From Leucocoprinus leucothites (lineage: Eukaryota > Basidiomycota > Agaricomycetes > Agaricales > Agaricaceae), in contig JAACJO010000036.1 of assembly GCA_013368445.1 (NCBI GenBank), positions 155,698 through 219,697 of the forward strand: DNA of 64,000 bases, in the 5' to 3' direction. A program made the translations under genes and the position numbers. Shown piece by piece: positions 1 through 12,470 of this stretch. Position 1 is the stretch's first letter; every line of letters starts with the position of its first letter. Under the pieces are notes generated by a model, which searched no databases, was not told where the DNA came from, and saw nothing but the letters and a program-made list of their open reading frames with translations.

Positions 1-155
1 ACGTTTTTGGGCGCTTATTTGGACCCTTGATCTTGCCCAAAACAAGCCAAATTGTCATGTGATCAGCATCTGGATTGAAGCCAGATCAAATCTGGATTTA
101 AAGTAATCCACCAGGAAGACTCTTCTCATTGGCGGATTAATCTGGCTTGATGCAG

Positions 156-876
156 TCAATGTTCAACTGCGTTCAAGATTACGTCCTGCGTATTGCTCGT
201 CACTATTGACAGTGGGGCGACGATAGCCGTATGATAGCGAGACTCACATGGATGCCAACATATATACCGTCGACGACTGCTACCAGGGAGAGCTACAAAA
301 AGCTGCCTGAGAGTCTGTTTTATTTCGAACGTTTCCAAGAGGGTACTCACGAACGCAAGGATCGCCGGCAGAATCCTCCACCGTGCCAACACCCACATTC
401 TCCAGCAATACACAATTTGCACGATACATGCAATTATAGCGTAGCAGAATGGCCCACCAATACTTGCGTAGTGGAGTTCTTGCATTGTTGATGGATTGCC
501 GAAATTGTATACAAACCAATAAAACATGTCTGCCATGGATATAAAGGTTTGAAAAGAGTCGAGAATGAATAGGATATGCACTGATCACGAGAGCCATTAA
601 AACGGTAATCTTAAACGGAATAGAACTCAAAGCACCTATGATCCGGAGCCAGCTTCTGTCCTTGCCGGAATTATTGACATACATAACTTATCTGAAGTGA
701 GACTTGGAGGTGAAAGCTTGTGGAATGGTAAAGACATACAGTATTGCATTGTTAAGATTCCGTATAGGAACCAGTCCAGGACAATACCAATTATCTGTCA
801 ATCACATCCCATGAAGGAAAAGGACACGGCCCTATTCAAACAGACTTACCGCTGGGCCCGTTCTACCAACACCCAT
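156..876 (-). pseudogene. DUF6534-like multi-span membrane protein, copy A, truncated
   Basis: Probable remnant of an Agaricomycete integral membrane protein of the DUF6534 type (family of unknown biochemical role, usually about seven membrane spans). Exons on the minus strand can be followed at 876-850, 794-740, 686-636, 580-351, 292-248 and 185-156, all with GT/AG borders and continuous phase. They start MGVGRTGPA, then a hydrophobic span with LDWFLYGILTMQY, then the family-like segment FYWFVYNFG and VQIVYCWRMWVL. Exons 2 to 5 have exactly the same lengths (55, 51, 230, 45 nt) as copy B at 4344-6069, so the two are paralogues. In the sixth exon an in-frame TGA (156-158) ends the protein after about 145 residues, and no later family exon was found before the window edge. 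Family assignment is from recalled sequence pattern, not a search. It could also be a short expressed variant. Confidence 0.6.
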
Positions 877-3463
877 GTCAGTATCACTAGAGTGTACTGA
901 ATAGCAACTACATCAACTCACATTAGCGGCGGAACGGTCGGTATTGATACTGAAGTGGACGCCATGTGTAGATTGCAGGCAGGGGGGAGGACAGTGGCAA
1001 AGGGGGAGAAGAACTGGCACACGCTTTATTCGATCCCCCGATGATCCCTGCTGGGACAAAAAGTCACCAAACACTGCATTTTGGCTTCGGCAGAGATGTA
1101 CTCTATTATTATAGGACTGAATAGTGGTTATGGCTTCCTTGGTTTCCCATACCCCGTGACGACATTCTCTCACACCTGATATTGATGAAAAGCCATATAA
1201 GTCGTAAATAACTTCGGTATGTGTGCCAGCTTATTACTCGAGCGATGTAACACGCCAGAAGCTGAAAGACGAGTGGTTCAAATTATAGTACGTTTTGAGA
1301 GTCTCAGTAGCAAAGACAATCAAATTCGAATGAAGGTATCACCCATATGATAGAACCCGACGCCAGAATACCGCAGTCATCAAAGTACGAATCCGGGATA
1401 GTAGAGAAACAAAGTTGGACAGCGCTACGACCAGGTCACGAGTCCAAGTGTATGGTTCTTCGATTGGATGTAGAACCTGGAATCCAGATGTCCAGTGGGG
1501 CAGACACTTGTGGCGACAATCGTGTAGTCTCGCCGTCATTGTGGCGGCGGCGCTTGGATGGACCCAACGAGCTAATCCCAATCTGGATTGCCGCCGTACT
1601 CCTTTTCTTTTTCTCGGGTTTATCGTCATTGATGTAGGGAAGCTAGTTAGGCTCAAAACCAATATAAAAATAAAAAATCAGATAGCTGCACATAAGCGCC
1701 GTAAGGTCTTGTGGTGAAGAAAAGTTTAGCACTGTTAGCGTTTGCCGTGTTGCGTTAAGCTCTGAATTCGGAGACCTAGATGGTTGTTGGTATAATGCCA
1801 GTGTTAATCAAATCGTTGAGAGGTCTGGGAGTTCGTCCTGTCTCGCTCTCTGTGCGTGTAACCAGCGTCATTGGGCCCGAGTCAAGATTGGATATAAGTA
1901 AAATGATGCGCCCGAAGGCTCTTTTTTAAACACTTTCCCGAGAAGCAGGATGGGGCACAACTCGCGGAAGACTGATTGATTGATAAGAATTGAGGAAGTA
2001 ATCCGACCCAGATCAAATGACGCCGGCATTAGAACCTGAGTTCATCAGAGGACAGCGGATGCTCGTTGTAGCGCCTTCAGACTCAGACATCCAACGCTGT
2101 AGGTTTCGGAGGAGGGAAAAGGCTGGGGACATATTGCGGCAAGAGTTGGACTACGTCCAGATGAGCAGTTTTGTCAGAAAAATTCTTTATCGAGGCTCGC
2201 ACCATCGAACTTGCAGCTCACGGACCTCCTGGCGAACACTACACTTCCACTCAAGCGAAGTCTCAACATCCGTTTTTGTGGTGATTGTAGGTGGAGCTGC
2301 CGACTAGGGTAGAGAAGGACTAGTATGAGTGAGTAGAGAAGGAAGCGAAGAGCTAACTCGGAATAGTAGCGAATGGGTATTTCCGAGTGCTCCGACTCAA
2401 TCGGATGGAATGTGATGTACATTTGTCCAGGTTACTCCTTCCTGCTATCGTGCTTGGGCATTGTTCATCGAGAAAAACGTTCCGCGATAGGTCTCAGCAG
2501 ATATAGTATATCCTGGTGCTCCTTCAATTCCTCGAGTCCGAGCAGTCCACTCGATACAGGCCGAATAGACAAGAATAGGGTGTGACTCTGCCAGTGTGAG
2601 CCATGCTCCATCAATTCCTCCTGGCATGCTTTCCACCAGGCTTCTCTGTTTCAGAAGGATCAAGAGCTTGTGCGCTCCATTGCCGAGGGCTTCTTTTCAC
2701 CCGATGAAGATTGCATTGGTCATGAAGGCTTGGAGAACTTGTCACGGCTAGATCATTATCACAGCCGAAGGGACTCTGACCCAAGCTTACTGAATCATAT
2801 TCAAGATAGTAAATAACTAGCAGAGCTAGAACGAAAAGGTCCTTCCACCGGCATTGCACCACTGCCGAATTTTTCGAATCATCATAAGCACCAATGAAAC
2901 CTAAAAGCCACATCTCTTCCCTTAACATCTCAAGCGCGGCCCCAGTGCCAGTATGCTTCCACACAATTAAACGAGCCCAAGCAGATCAGAGAGATGCACA
3001 ATCTTTCTGAGTAGTCGGCAGCCGAGTGTCGCCAGTACCCTGTATGCTGTCGCGGGGCCATTGCCATCACGTACCCAGCATAGTTGCATTCTCAACTTCT
3101 CAAATACTCAGTACATAGTTTCCGAGCCACTTATTTATTCTAAAAGATTAATTGGAAACCTGCCTTTCACCTTGCCCGAATCAAATTGGCATTATTCCAC
3201 CGGTGCGTCTTCGCGAACGCCAATCCTGGAGCAATTTATGAGCGTTCTACTAGTAGGCGGAACCCGTTCCATATCTTTGGTTGAATCCACTACGTTCTAT
3301 TTCATTACAGCTACTCTCTTGATCCTCTGTATAAAGCTCCTCACTATCTGTTGCTTGTCACCTGATTCCGAAGCCGAACCATTCTTTGTTTACGACAATA
3401 CATTGCGGTCATTAGTTCCGGCATCAGGAACATCCAGTAAACTTTCAGAGGTACTTTGTGGCC
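877..3463. other. Intergenic stretch without a recognised gene
   Basis: Between the two DUF6534-like copies. At about 1080-1160 the sequence resembles 6190-6250, which lies at the same distance upstream of copy B, so the local duplication included the promoter region. Open frames here (for example minus 2611-2964 and plus 3061-3534) are short, show no family motif, have no paired exons, and I do not support them as genes. Confidence 0.5.
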
Positions 3464-3785
3464 TTTTTAAAGGCTCAAAGGTACTTTTGGTGACTTTAAA
3501 AAGCTATGCCCTGACTTTGGAAAGTTTCATCTGACTTTAGAAAGTTTCGCTGTCTTTAGAGGAAAGTTTGCCCTAAAGGACTTTATAAAGTACATTCCAA
3601 AGTTTCGTAACCCTTTTTCCTTACATGTCTCTATGCGGGTACTGTCTGAAAATCTTGATCCCACCCGTTTCACATTTTCGCAAGTCAAAGAATTTGCCAA
3701 AGACATTGAAAGTCAAAGTTTCTCGGGAAGTCAAATTAAAGTCAGTGTGAAAGTCAAAGTCCATCAAAGTCAAAGTCATATTTTA
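3464..3785. repeat. Degenerate GACTTT / AAAGTC short repeats in opposite orientation
   Basis: From 3464 to about 3600 the words GACTTT and AAAGTTT/AAAGT recur at 10-25 nt spacing. From about 3685 to 3780 the complementary word AAAGTC recurs, at one point as a run of AAAGTCAAAGTC. The two halves together form an imperfect inverted array of about 320 bp. No terminal duplication or coding potential is visible. It may be a decayed MITE or simple low-complexity DNA. Confidence 0.45.
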
Positions 3786-4343
3786 CTGGATGTTCCTGAT
3801 GGGACGCTCTCTTACTTCATGTTCCATGTGTCCAACATCCCTCCATGCAGACCGTTATTAGCCTCAGGAAACTCAAATCGTTCCGGGTCATCCCAAGGGT
3901 TAACTTGCAGCAAGCTGTTTGAGGACGTCCGAGGAACCATTCTGTCTCGGCGATTACCTGCGTATTCACTTGCGCTCTTGTCCGACCTTGGAGATTCTTC
4001 TCAGGGTTGTCTTGGTTTACGAACAGGGAGACCTCTTTTCCGCGTATACTGGTCACAAAATAATCGGAATGGGACTGTCGAGACCAGGTTTGAATTGCAT
4101 AGTGCAACTATCATGATGCATCAAAACAATTTACAACGAAGGGCCTCCCGCCTGTATGAGTTTTTCGCTTGGTTATTGTCCTTGAGACCTGAAGTTGAGC
4201 CGCGCACAGCCGTATCCATTTTGTACTATAATGATATTTAAGAGTCCCATTTCAAAGAACTGCCAATGTTAATCCAATCCCGACTGATCGAAAGGGTAGT
4301 TATTCTACTGGGTCTGCAACTGAGAATGATCGCGTCCAGCTGC

Positions 4344-6069
4344 TTATACGATGTCACTCGAGAAGGATTCTATATCCTTTACGTCCTTCGTCCTGAAGCT
4401 GCCAGCCTGACCTGGTGCTGATTTCGAAAATCGAATCACAGAAACCTGCCCAGCACTTCGATCATGACCGACTCCGTCGATATCCTGGAAGCTGGTAGCT
4501 TGCCGCGGCAATGCGAAATCATTGCTCCGAGTGGTGGTTGTGAACGTTTCAACTCGAATCCCCTCGCGATGCTCGCTAGCGTTCCTACTACTCGAAGCTT
4601 CATGGTAGAGGCGTTGGTTGAGGAGCACCATGAAGCAATTGCTATACCTTAAAGTCCACCACAATGAGAAAGGGTATAAGGCAGGGGGCGCAATAATTCC
4701 CTTACATTTTCCCGAGATTATAGCCACTGAAATGCAAGTGGATCAGTGAGTAAGTCTTTGGATTACGTACAAGGAGAGATATATACATTACTAAAAATAG
4801 GTTGGTTTTCTGCAAACAGTCGATGAATTTGATTAATCTGGATTTGAAAACCACCATCAGAGAAGCTTACCGGAGGTGCTATTGATGGTACGAGGAACAT
4901 AGAGATGAGCACAATAGCCAGCACAGCTAATGAGTGATTGGGGTTTTGACTGAGCACCTACGACATACAACATTCTGTATCTTCATTTTTCACTCACTTG
5001 TTACCGCGTTTGTCTCTACTGTCAATACTAGGATCCGCTTCACGGCAGCCATTGTACTTTGACTTGTCTTCGTAGATTGAAATTTCAATAGCTAGTGTAG
5101 ACAAATATTGAGCAACACTCTGTCCTTGTGGACAATAAACATACCAGATAGGTCATTGAGCCAGCAATCAAGATATCAGTGACAGCAGTCAGAAATAGCC
5201 AGACCTAGAGGAGTATCAGTGTCATGCTCCTCGGTTCATAAACCGCACTAACGTCATCCATAATCCGGTCCACTGGCTGGACGGTGTGCGTGACGGCATC
5301 CTATTAGGACTTGTCAGTAACGCGAGGGCAAACAACGAGTATCGACCGCATCTAATAGCTCACATGAATGCCAACAAACATACCACTCGCGCAGCCCCCA
5401 AGAGCGAGCTATACGAAAGTAGCATCAATACCTACGAAGAACTTGACCCCAGAGAGAGTATTACGCACCAAAGCAGCGACTGCTGGTAAAACCCTCCACT
5501 TTCCTAACACCCATATTCTCCAGCAGTAAACGAGTTGCACAGTGAGAGCAATCACAGCGTCCAAGAATGGACCATCGATGCTCGCCAGGTTGAGTTGAAA
5601 CATCACAGATGTGTCTCCGAAGTTGTACACAAACCAATAAAAAACATCATCCATCATCATGATGGTTTGCACAGTGTCAACCAGGAATATGAAGTGCACT
5701 GGGTATCGATCTTAGTTTTTCCTGAACGGAATGCTGAGATTATTTGTACCTATTATTCGAAGGAATTTTCTATCTCTGCCGGCGTGATTGATATACATGA
5801 CTCCACTGGGCTTCAGAGATCGAAGGAGAACATTTAATGTGGTCAAGGACGTACAGTATTGCATGACCAGGATTCCATATAGCCACCAGTTTAGGGCAAC
5901 CCCAATCAGCTGTGACTCATCTCATGAATTGATGAAGGAAGAAACGCAGTCATATAATCTTACGGGTGGTCCAGTCCTGTTGAAACCTCATGTAAGGATG
6001 ACCTGAGAGTATATGAGGGGCAAGGATGACTTACGCTAGTGGCCCAACTTTTGTTGGAGCAGCGGCCAT
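4344..6069 (-). CDS. DUF6534-like multi-span membrane protein, copy B
   Basis: Minus-strand gene for a predicted multi-span membrane protein of the Agaricomycete DUF6534 type; role unknown. Exons read: 6069-6035 (MAAAPTKVGPLA), 5909-5855 (IGVALNWWLYGILVMQY), 5800-5750, 5698-5469 (FYWFVYNFG, then VQLVYCWRIWVL), 5408-5364 (LALGGCASGMFVGIH), 5300-5253, 5204-5145 (VWLFLTAVTDILIAG), 5091-5005 (Lys/Ser-rich cytosolic loop, then TVETNA), 4957-4871, then at least one 3' exon ending at 4344 with YSNCFMVLLNQRLY, matching the usual family end YSN...LN.R. Exons 2-5 have the same lengths as copy A. Oddity: exon 1 ends GC|GTAAGT, one base short of copy A's GCG|GTAAGT, so exon 1 and exon 2 are out of phase. 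Either the true start differs or the gene has just been broken. The order of the last two exons is uncertain. Confidence 0.65.
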
Positions 6070-8279
6070 GAATAGATCGTAGGGGTAGAGGTGAGAAGTA
6101 ACGCTGGAGCCAACCCGTCATTTATCTAATCCCGGTTTTGATGCTTGTCGGTACCTAGGTCAGAGGAAATCAGACGCAGATTTCAGCTGTCACATACGCT
6201 ATTATTAAAGGCGTGAGTAGTGGCTACGGCTTCCCCGAGTTCCCATAACCTGGAGTGACGTTGTCACTTAATCACCCAGTGATGGTGTTTCGGCGCTCTG
6301 CGTGGAACGGAGGCGCAATAGTGAGCCATTGACTACCTGGAACTCCAAAGTAATAATGGGATTGATCCCTCTGGTGCACGGTGTGAGAACGCGGGTGGTA
6401 TGGCAGCCCGTGACGCTCGTGGGTGATGGGTGCAATAATTTCGCTGGGAAACTTGACAGAAAAAGTCTAAGAAAGGACTTCGATTTGGCTTCCGTGCAAC
6501 GGAGTGATATCGCCAGTATGTTATCTTGTTTGCAAACGAGAAGAAAGCAAAAATCAATTAGTGAAGGGATGACTTTCTGTCTTGTGGAGGACCATTGAGA
6601 GGGTGTTGCCTTGCGTTCGGGTTGGGCGGATTGTATGGTGCTGATCGGTTGATACTACCGTCTGATTAGAAAATGGCTAAAAGTGTGGAAGGCCTCGTGA
6701 GATTGTCCATGATAGGTTATAGCGTTAGCCTCGGATACTCGGCTCACCAATCCAGCGTATACGGAGGCTATTAATGGGCGGCCATGTGACACTGAACGAC
6801 TGGGATCCCACTCTGATTCGACGGATTGTCACCCGGAGCATTGAATGATACATGTAAGAAGAAAATAGGTGCTGAAAGCCTGTGCCGAATGATACATTAC
6901 AACAGACCCGTTGATTGAACGGCGTTGGGACACTCGCGATGGATGCACTCTGAGGGCTTCGGACAAACAGGCGCCAAAAATTCTCTGATGCAGAACATAC
7001 TACATAGTTCTAATTCGGTGTTTCTTTTCTCGTCAAGTGAAACCTGTTTCGCGTGCTGTTCACTGCCAACCGAAACTTCAGTTTCTTCAGCGTCTGAATG
7101 GATTCATCTGTGTTGGAAATGAACGCAACATATCAGCGCGATAAATCGGAGGGGGAGGGGGAGGGGGTGGGAGCTGTTGCTTCGCTTCAACTCGGAAGCT
7201 GCACTCAGGACATAACAATGAGATCTGCCTTCTTTGATGAACGAACGTCTCTGGAATGATCATCAAGCTGAACAACAATCTGAGCTCAGGAAGCCAGATG
7301 TTAGCGTGTGTGCCTGAAAGCTCCTGAGATAGGTGTGTGTCCTGAGCTGGTGAGAATATTGAGAGGAAGAGTGGGTGTGCTGCGAAGGAAGTGGTATAGA
7401 AAGGACAGTCGCCAGTTATTGGCACAAGATCAAAGGAATTGAGAGGCTAGAAGGGAAAGAAATAAGCAAGATGTGGGCAGATGCGTAGGCTGCAAATAAC
7501 ACACCAGTAACTAGTAAATAACCGGTCAGTTGAGGCTGCTATTAATAGAGGCGATTACTACTTCAAGTGCGCAGTATCCATGGCGGCGTTACGTCAGAGT
7601 ACATTTGTCACGCTTCTATTTTTTCAATATTCACTGATACCGAATGCGAGCACCTGCGAGCACCCACCAAATCTCCGAGCGCCCATGTGCCGACTATGTT
7701 TATAAGTATCTGGATTTGTACACCAGCGTGGTCTCCGCTAACCAGTGAGATAGGTGAGAACAGTGGTGAACATGCGATCATTGAACCAAGACAAGAATTT
7801 ACCGAGGGTGTCCCGGGCCGAGCCCTGCCGAGCCTAGACCTGATCCAAATGTAAGGCTGCCTGATTCCTCGTGTCCATGAGCAACATCCCTTCCTTTGGC
7901 ATTTATCAACGTCTGAGTGGCTGCTCGTATCATGATTGACTCGGGGTTCTCAAGTGTGGATCCGAAGAGACTGCGTGTTGATCATGAAATACATTTCCTG
8001 TTCAGCCGCTTGGCCAGCAAAGAACGACTCAAGGTCGTCTTTCCTTGGGTATTTTGTGGCAATCAGTTGATATGGATAGGTATCCAGGGAATAAATTAAT
8101 GCTATGCAATGAATCTGACGGGAGATTGGGTTGGACGATGCTATGTAGGAACAGCTCACTATAAACGTCTCGTACATAAAGAAAGGTATATGCCAAACAT
8201 AGAATCATCCTAGTCTGCTCAATGCCAGATATTCCCGGCTCTCGTGATACAATATTGCTCTGTAGTAAATAATCTACTG
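6070..8279. other. Intergenic stretch; holds a G-rich tract
   Basis: No gene is supported. Several 60-110 codon open frames exist on both strands, none with family features or a plausible exon partner. The one notable object is the G-run tract at 7148-7172, listed separately. Confidence 0.5.
7148..7172 (+). other. G-run tract with G-quadruplex potential
   Basis: Runs of five Gs separated by single A or T residues occur back to back, three runs of GGGGG followed by TGGG. This satisfies the usual four-run pattern for an intramolecular G-quadruplex on the plus strand. It lies about 1 kb upstream of copy B's start and in no gene. Confidence 0.6.
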
Positions 8280-8782
8280 CTTATTTTTGAACCTCATCCG
8301 GGTCGTATAACTTGGTAAGGTCACCCTGATTTCATGTAACTATTAGACGCTCATTTATTCCAGGTGCCTTATTTGACTTCACGGTGAAACATAGTATTTT
8401 CTATTTATGGCCTTCAGTCAATTAAATGTAGCCAGCTTGCGTGCTTTGTCCGTTGCCGTACAGGCGTGTTTCTTAAGATGAAATAACACTCATCCTTGCT
8501 CTCTTCACAGTGGCTGGACACTGAGAAGTCTTGCAGCTCACTCAAATGATTTGAGTTTCCTCCAGCCAACGCAGTATCTTTTGTCTACACGGATAGCGAA
8601 GGCTCGCGAACCTGCTTCCCTCTGCGAGTAAACCGGAACCAGGGAGAGCCTATCCATATGGGTATTTTGGGGTATGAGCTAATTTTTTACATGCACGGAA
8701 AAGATCAATCGGAATACGGGCGCCCTTCCCTCAATAAATGGAGGAGAGTCAAGACAAGAATGTGCGTAAAATGGTGGGTTAG

Positions 8783-10111
8783 TCAGTACGCGTTGTAATA
8801 CGTGTTCCTGGGAAATAGTGGTACGGCAGACGTGATGTACCTCCCACCGTCAGTGGCAGGTGCAGATACTCCATTATTTGCGGGTGCGTATTGGTTATAG
8901 GTGCAAGGACCCAGCGGAGAGCATTGATGATGGGACTCGAAACCAGGGTCTAAGGCAGCACGATGCTTGGGTTGGAAATCTGAGCGGTCATCATGATAAT
9001 AGCCCCAAGTCTGGGATTCTTGCCCGAGCATGTGCGACTCTCGGTGTAATTGGATATGAGGATCAAATTTTTGAGTATAAGAGTTGACCGGGGGATAATT
9101 ATGATAAGCTCGGCGAGGGGTAGCTGGATGAGAGAGGTGTCGTGATTCCAGGTGTTGGTTTTTTGAAGGGAGGGGTGATTGTACCATCCTGCTTTCTTCG
9201 AACCAGGCAGGATAGGGCGTGTCGTCATTCATCTGGCGACGGTATACATCATAGCTGGGGTGACGCATGAAGTTAGGGGAGGCACTAGGTGTCTGGATTT
9301 CATATGAGTTTTGAGGCGGGACATGGTGCTTGGGTAATGCTGGGAACCGTGCCTGGGGCAACCTCACGGCACCGGCTGTGTCGGGACAGTTATACTGACG
9401 GGTAATGACAGGTTGGTATGGTGCTCGTGGTCCTACAACGGTCGGTGCAGGTAGAGGTGCAAGGGACGAGCTCCCGCCCACATCAGAAGTAGAGCTGTGT
9501 GAGGGTATGGCCTCAGTTTCCGGCCCGCTGGAAGGGGAGGAAATGCGATCACCGGAAGAGAACCAGGTCTCAGCATTAGAGAGTCGATCTATACCAGCGC
9601 TGGTTTCCTGGTGGACAAACCCATCTCTAGACGACTGTGAGGCACCTGAAGGGGGCGAGGTCTTTGCGTGAGGAAATTGGGCTGGCGAAGGAGGAGCGAC
9701 TGGATTGCGTATAAAAGATGGTTGAGCGAAGTGAGGATCGGCTCGTGGCTCCTTCAAACATTTGAGGATATAAGTATTTCTGCAGAAGAATAGTGACTGG
9801 CAACTCACCTCAAAGCTTAACCTAGTCGATTGTACGTGAGGTGATGTAGTCGAACTTTGGGTCTGGCAAGCCACTGTGGGATCTGTTGACTTCCTGAGCG
9901 CATGAATATAAATCTCCGACTTCTGACTAGATGAGCTGTTGTCTGTGGTGGATTTGGAGCTATCGACAGCTATGACGAAACGTGCCATCGCATCATAGCT
10001 CGAAGCTGAAGGTCGTCCTGAAAAATTGTAGTTGTGCTGATTTCCAGAGACGTGAGTAAAGGAGCTGTTAGAAATGACGAAATTGCTGGCGTTGGTGAAG
10101 CTGCCCGACAT
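8783..10111 (-). CDS. P1: motif plus disordered-tail family protein
   Basis: Predicted 423-residue cytosolic protein without membrane spans or signal peptide; function unknown. Exon 1 (10111-9809) carries the family N-terminal motif at about residues 4-30: F-T-N-A-S-N-F-V-I-S-N-S-S-F, then THVSGNQHNYNF. Exon 2 (9751-8783) is Pro/Ser/His/Tyr-rich. It contains WFEESRMVQSPLP near residue 284 and HRESHM near 336, both shared with P4 and P8, and ends in the aromatic tail RNTYYNAY. The intron (9808-9752, 57 nt) is phase 0 and happens to be open, so an uninterrupted frame also exists; the intron is supported by P4, where the homologous 67-nt intron is not a multiple of three. Start chosen at the ATG 54 nt downstream of a TATATAAAA box, although the frame is open further upstream. 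Paralogue of P4. Confidence 0.75.
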   Translation of the reverse strand: MSGSFTNASNFVISNSSFTHVSGNQHNYNFSGRPSASSYDAMARFVIAVDSSKSTTDNSSSSQKSEIYIHALRKSTDPTVACQTQSSTTSPHVQSTRLSFEVSCQSLFFCRNTYILKCLKEPRADPHFAQPSFIRNPVAPPSPAQFPHAKTSPPSGASQSSRDGFVHQETSAGIDRLSNAETWFSSGDRISSPSSGPETEAIPSHSSTSDVGGSSSLAPLPAPTVVGPRAPYQPVITRQYNCPDTAGAVRLPQARFPALPKHHVPPQNSYEIQTPSASPNFMRHPSYDVYRRQMNDDTPYPAWFEESRMVQSPLPSKNQHLESRHLSHPATPRRAYHNYPPVNSYTQKFDPHIQLHRESHMLGQESQTWGYYHDDRSDFQPKHRAALDPGFESHHQCSPLGPCTYNQYAPANNGVSAPATDGGRYITSAVPLFPRNTYYNAY

Positions 10112-10164
10112 GCTCGTTGTAGGAATGAGGGAAGAATGAGGTAGAATAGGCTTTAACAGCCATG

Positions 10165-10173
10165 TTTTATATA
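10165..10173 (-). promoter_or_regulatory. TATA-like box of P1
   Basis: Reads TATATAAAA on the minus strand, 54 nt before the P1 ATG. Similar A/T boxes stand at nearly the same distance in P4, P6, P7, P8, P10 and P11. Confidence 0.5.
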
Positions 10174-10689
10174 GATACCCAACCGCGTCCACGTGTACTC
10201 TGACTTTACCAACCCAATGCTGGAATCTTTTATGGCCAATACCTAGAGGATCTAGGAATAAGAACCTTTGAATACTGGCTTCCTTCAAGAATCCATCATT
10301 TTCGAAGGGCATGAGGCCTGAGGTGTGGGCAGAAGAATTGTTAGGTGGTATGCTTACCGAATATTCCATGGGTAAGAGCATTTCAAACCGGCTGGGCAGA
10401 TTGGACTCGGGGGAGGTTCGATTGATCTTGGTTACGCTGAAAGCCGTTTATTGGAAAATATCCCCCCAGATTTCCCGCGAAAAAATAGCCTGCTACGTGA
10501 TCAATCCTGTTGCTTGACTATTAGCGAGTCTCCGCAGTGCCTCGCGTACTCGTGGTCCCTACAGTATTGCTTTTGGGTGAAGGAAATTTGATGGCGATAA
10601 TCAAAGCAGTGACGCATTTCCCTTATCCGGACCACTGCAAGCTCTGCGCGTGATCCGGTGGCGAAGTTGACTCCAACCTCCAAGATGAA

Positions 10690-12470
10690 GCTTCAGGCCT
10701 CCAAGTACTTACTCCAATGCTTCCCTTAAAACGCGCCTACATGAATATCTTCCGCCCCTCAGACTCCCTGCCTTTTTGCGTAGTCCAAAACTGTGCCTCT
10801 CGTATTCGCATTCAAGTGAGGCTTGGACTTGGGAACTGGCTCCCATCTCGAAGGATCAATGACCAGGAACATGGGAAGCCAAGATACCAAAGCTCCCTCG
10901 GAGGTTTCGCTTCCAAGGCCTGTAGAGTTTAACTCGTGCTGGGACGGGAATTGGGGGACATTGGAGGATGTGGAGTGTATGTCAGGTCTTGAAAGGCAGG
11001 CTATTCCGACACTGGCGGATGGGTCCCAGTGAGCCACGCACCATAGGGGGTACGTTATATCTATGCTTGGATGTGAAATCAACGGCTCATTCTCCGAAGT
11101 TTCACGAGTTATCGTCGCTTATCATCTCGAACCGAACGCGAGTCTATTGCTCCGGGTATTATTGTGAAGGACCCCTGCGTCACCAAGGATTTGTGCCTCG
11201 CACTCCAAGCCACGCTTGCCAAGGGAAAATTTGGGAACTTCGAGGTTGTGAAGACCACGCAGCAGCGCTACCATCTTAATACGAATCCGTAGCTCCATCC
11301 AACGACAGTTTTCACCCTGAAGACTTCGATTATCCGTGACACTTTCCTATTAAGATGCCTGCCTAACACCTTGTCGAATACTCCAAGACGGGTTATGGAA
11401 CATGCCCCAGGCGCTCCCGAGTCTTCTACGCAGTTTCCGCATATGGCGTGCTCTTTGTCTAGACGAACTGTAGGTCATCCTGATGACTACAAAAGAGTTG
11501 TAGGCGCCTTCCCTCAGCGTCTCCTCGTGCCTCGTCTTGGAGCCGTTGATCTCACCAAGTCTGTCGAAGTCCTCTGCTCGTGCGAGTTTACTAGAGCGTA
11601 GTCATCCTGTGCTAGGATTCGGCCTCAAGCACTCCAGTACCCCACTGGCTTTGAAATGAACAGTAATCCGACTATGCGCGCACAATTTTCTCATCCAGAA
11701 ACGAAGGCTGATCCTAGTAACGAGGACCAGCTAGAAGCAGGCTGTGGCATACAGGCATGACCCGTGGGGGATGACCATCCAAGGTGTGGTGTTAACGCTC
11801 CATCTCTGTGGTCTTGTGCTGAGAAATTTCGTAGGGTCTTCGGTTGCAATAACCATGCGTTGGCACAAATGACTGTCAACCTTCAGAGAAGACGCTACGC
11901 AGAATGAGGATCACTTTTGTGCCTCACTCTGGCGTCCCTGTCTTCCCCGAGGTGGGGCTTTCGCTTCCACATTTCTGCCCTGTCACCGCTGCCACCTCTA
12001 GCCAAAAGCTGATACGCATATAAAGAGGGCCTCTAGTAGCTGGCCAAGTAGGTTAATGGAGAAGGGTGAAGAGTCAAGACATGATTCCTTTTGGGCGTGA
12101 TCGTTCAAATGGATGGAAAGGGAAGCAAACCGGCAGGGTGCGAAAAGAAGGCGGTATGACATCTCTTTTCCTGTTAAAGAGGGTGGCGTTGATGTGTATT
12201 CTTGTATACGTGAGTGTATCCTGCTAGGCTGCACATGATCGATTCATTGATGCTACATGAGAGAACAATCAGCTTTATGGATTGACGGATTGGGTGCAGA
12301 AGGCGTTAATAAATCAATCAGGTACAAGGTTGGCACGGTGGCTATCTTTTGCATGCAGCTATTGATGGGAGCGTCAGGTCCTTTGTTCTGCAACCTACAC
12401 TACACCAAGATTGGGTTACAGATCACTGTAGAACTGTCGGGATCAAAACCCTCATGACACTGTCATGTTT
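10690..12470. other. Conserved but broken region between P1 and P2
   Basis: This stretch aligns with about 31230-33010 in the second duplication copy. Parts keep similar protein frames in both copies, for example plus frames ending at 11032 and 31582 that share GTLED-[IV]-E and SGLER-x-AIPT, and a later piece sharing QATLAKxK-[FL]-G. No continuous gene with splice sites can be assembled in either copy, so this is either a decayed gene of unknown type or coincidental openness of recently duplicated DNA. It also holds a 15-bp palindrome (CATGACACTGTCATG at 12453-12467, again at 32997-33011). Confidence 0.35.

Noticed and set aside
2611..2964. Minus frame of 117 codons as a membrane protein
   Set aside because: Only one possible span, no family motif and no exon partners.
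9752..9808. P1 intron as coding sequence, since the frame stays open through it
   Set aside because: It has good GTGAGT and AG borders, and the homologous P4 intron is 67 nt and out of frame, so it is more likely spliced.
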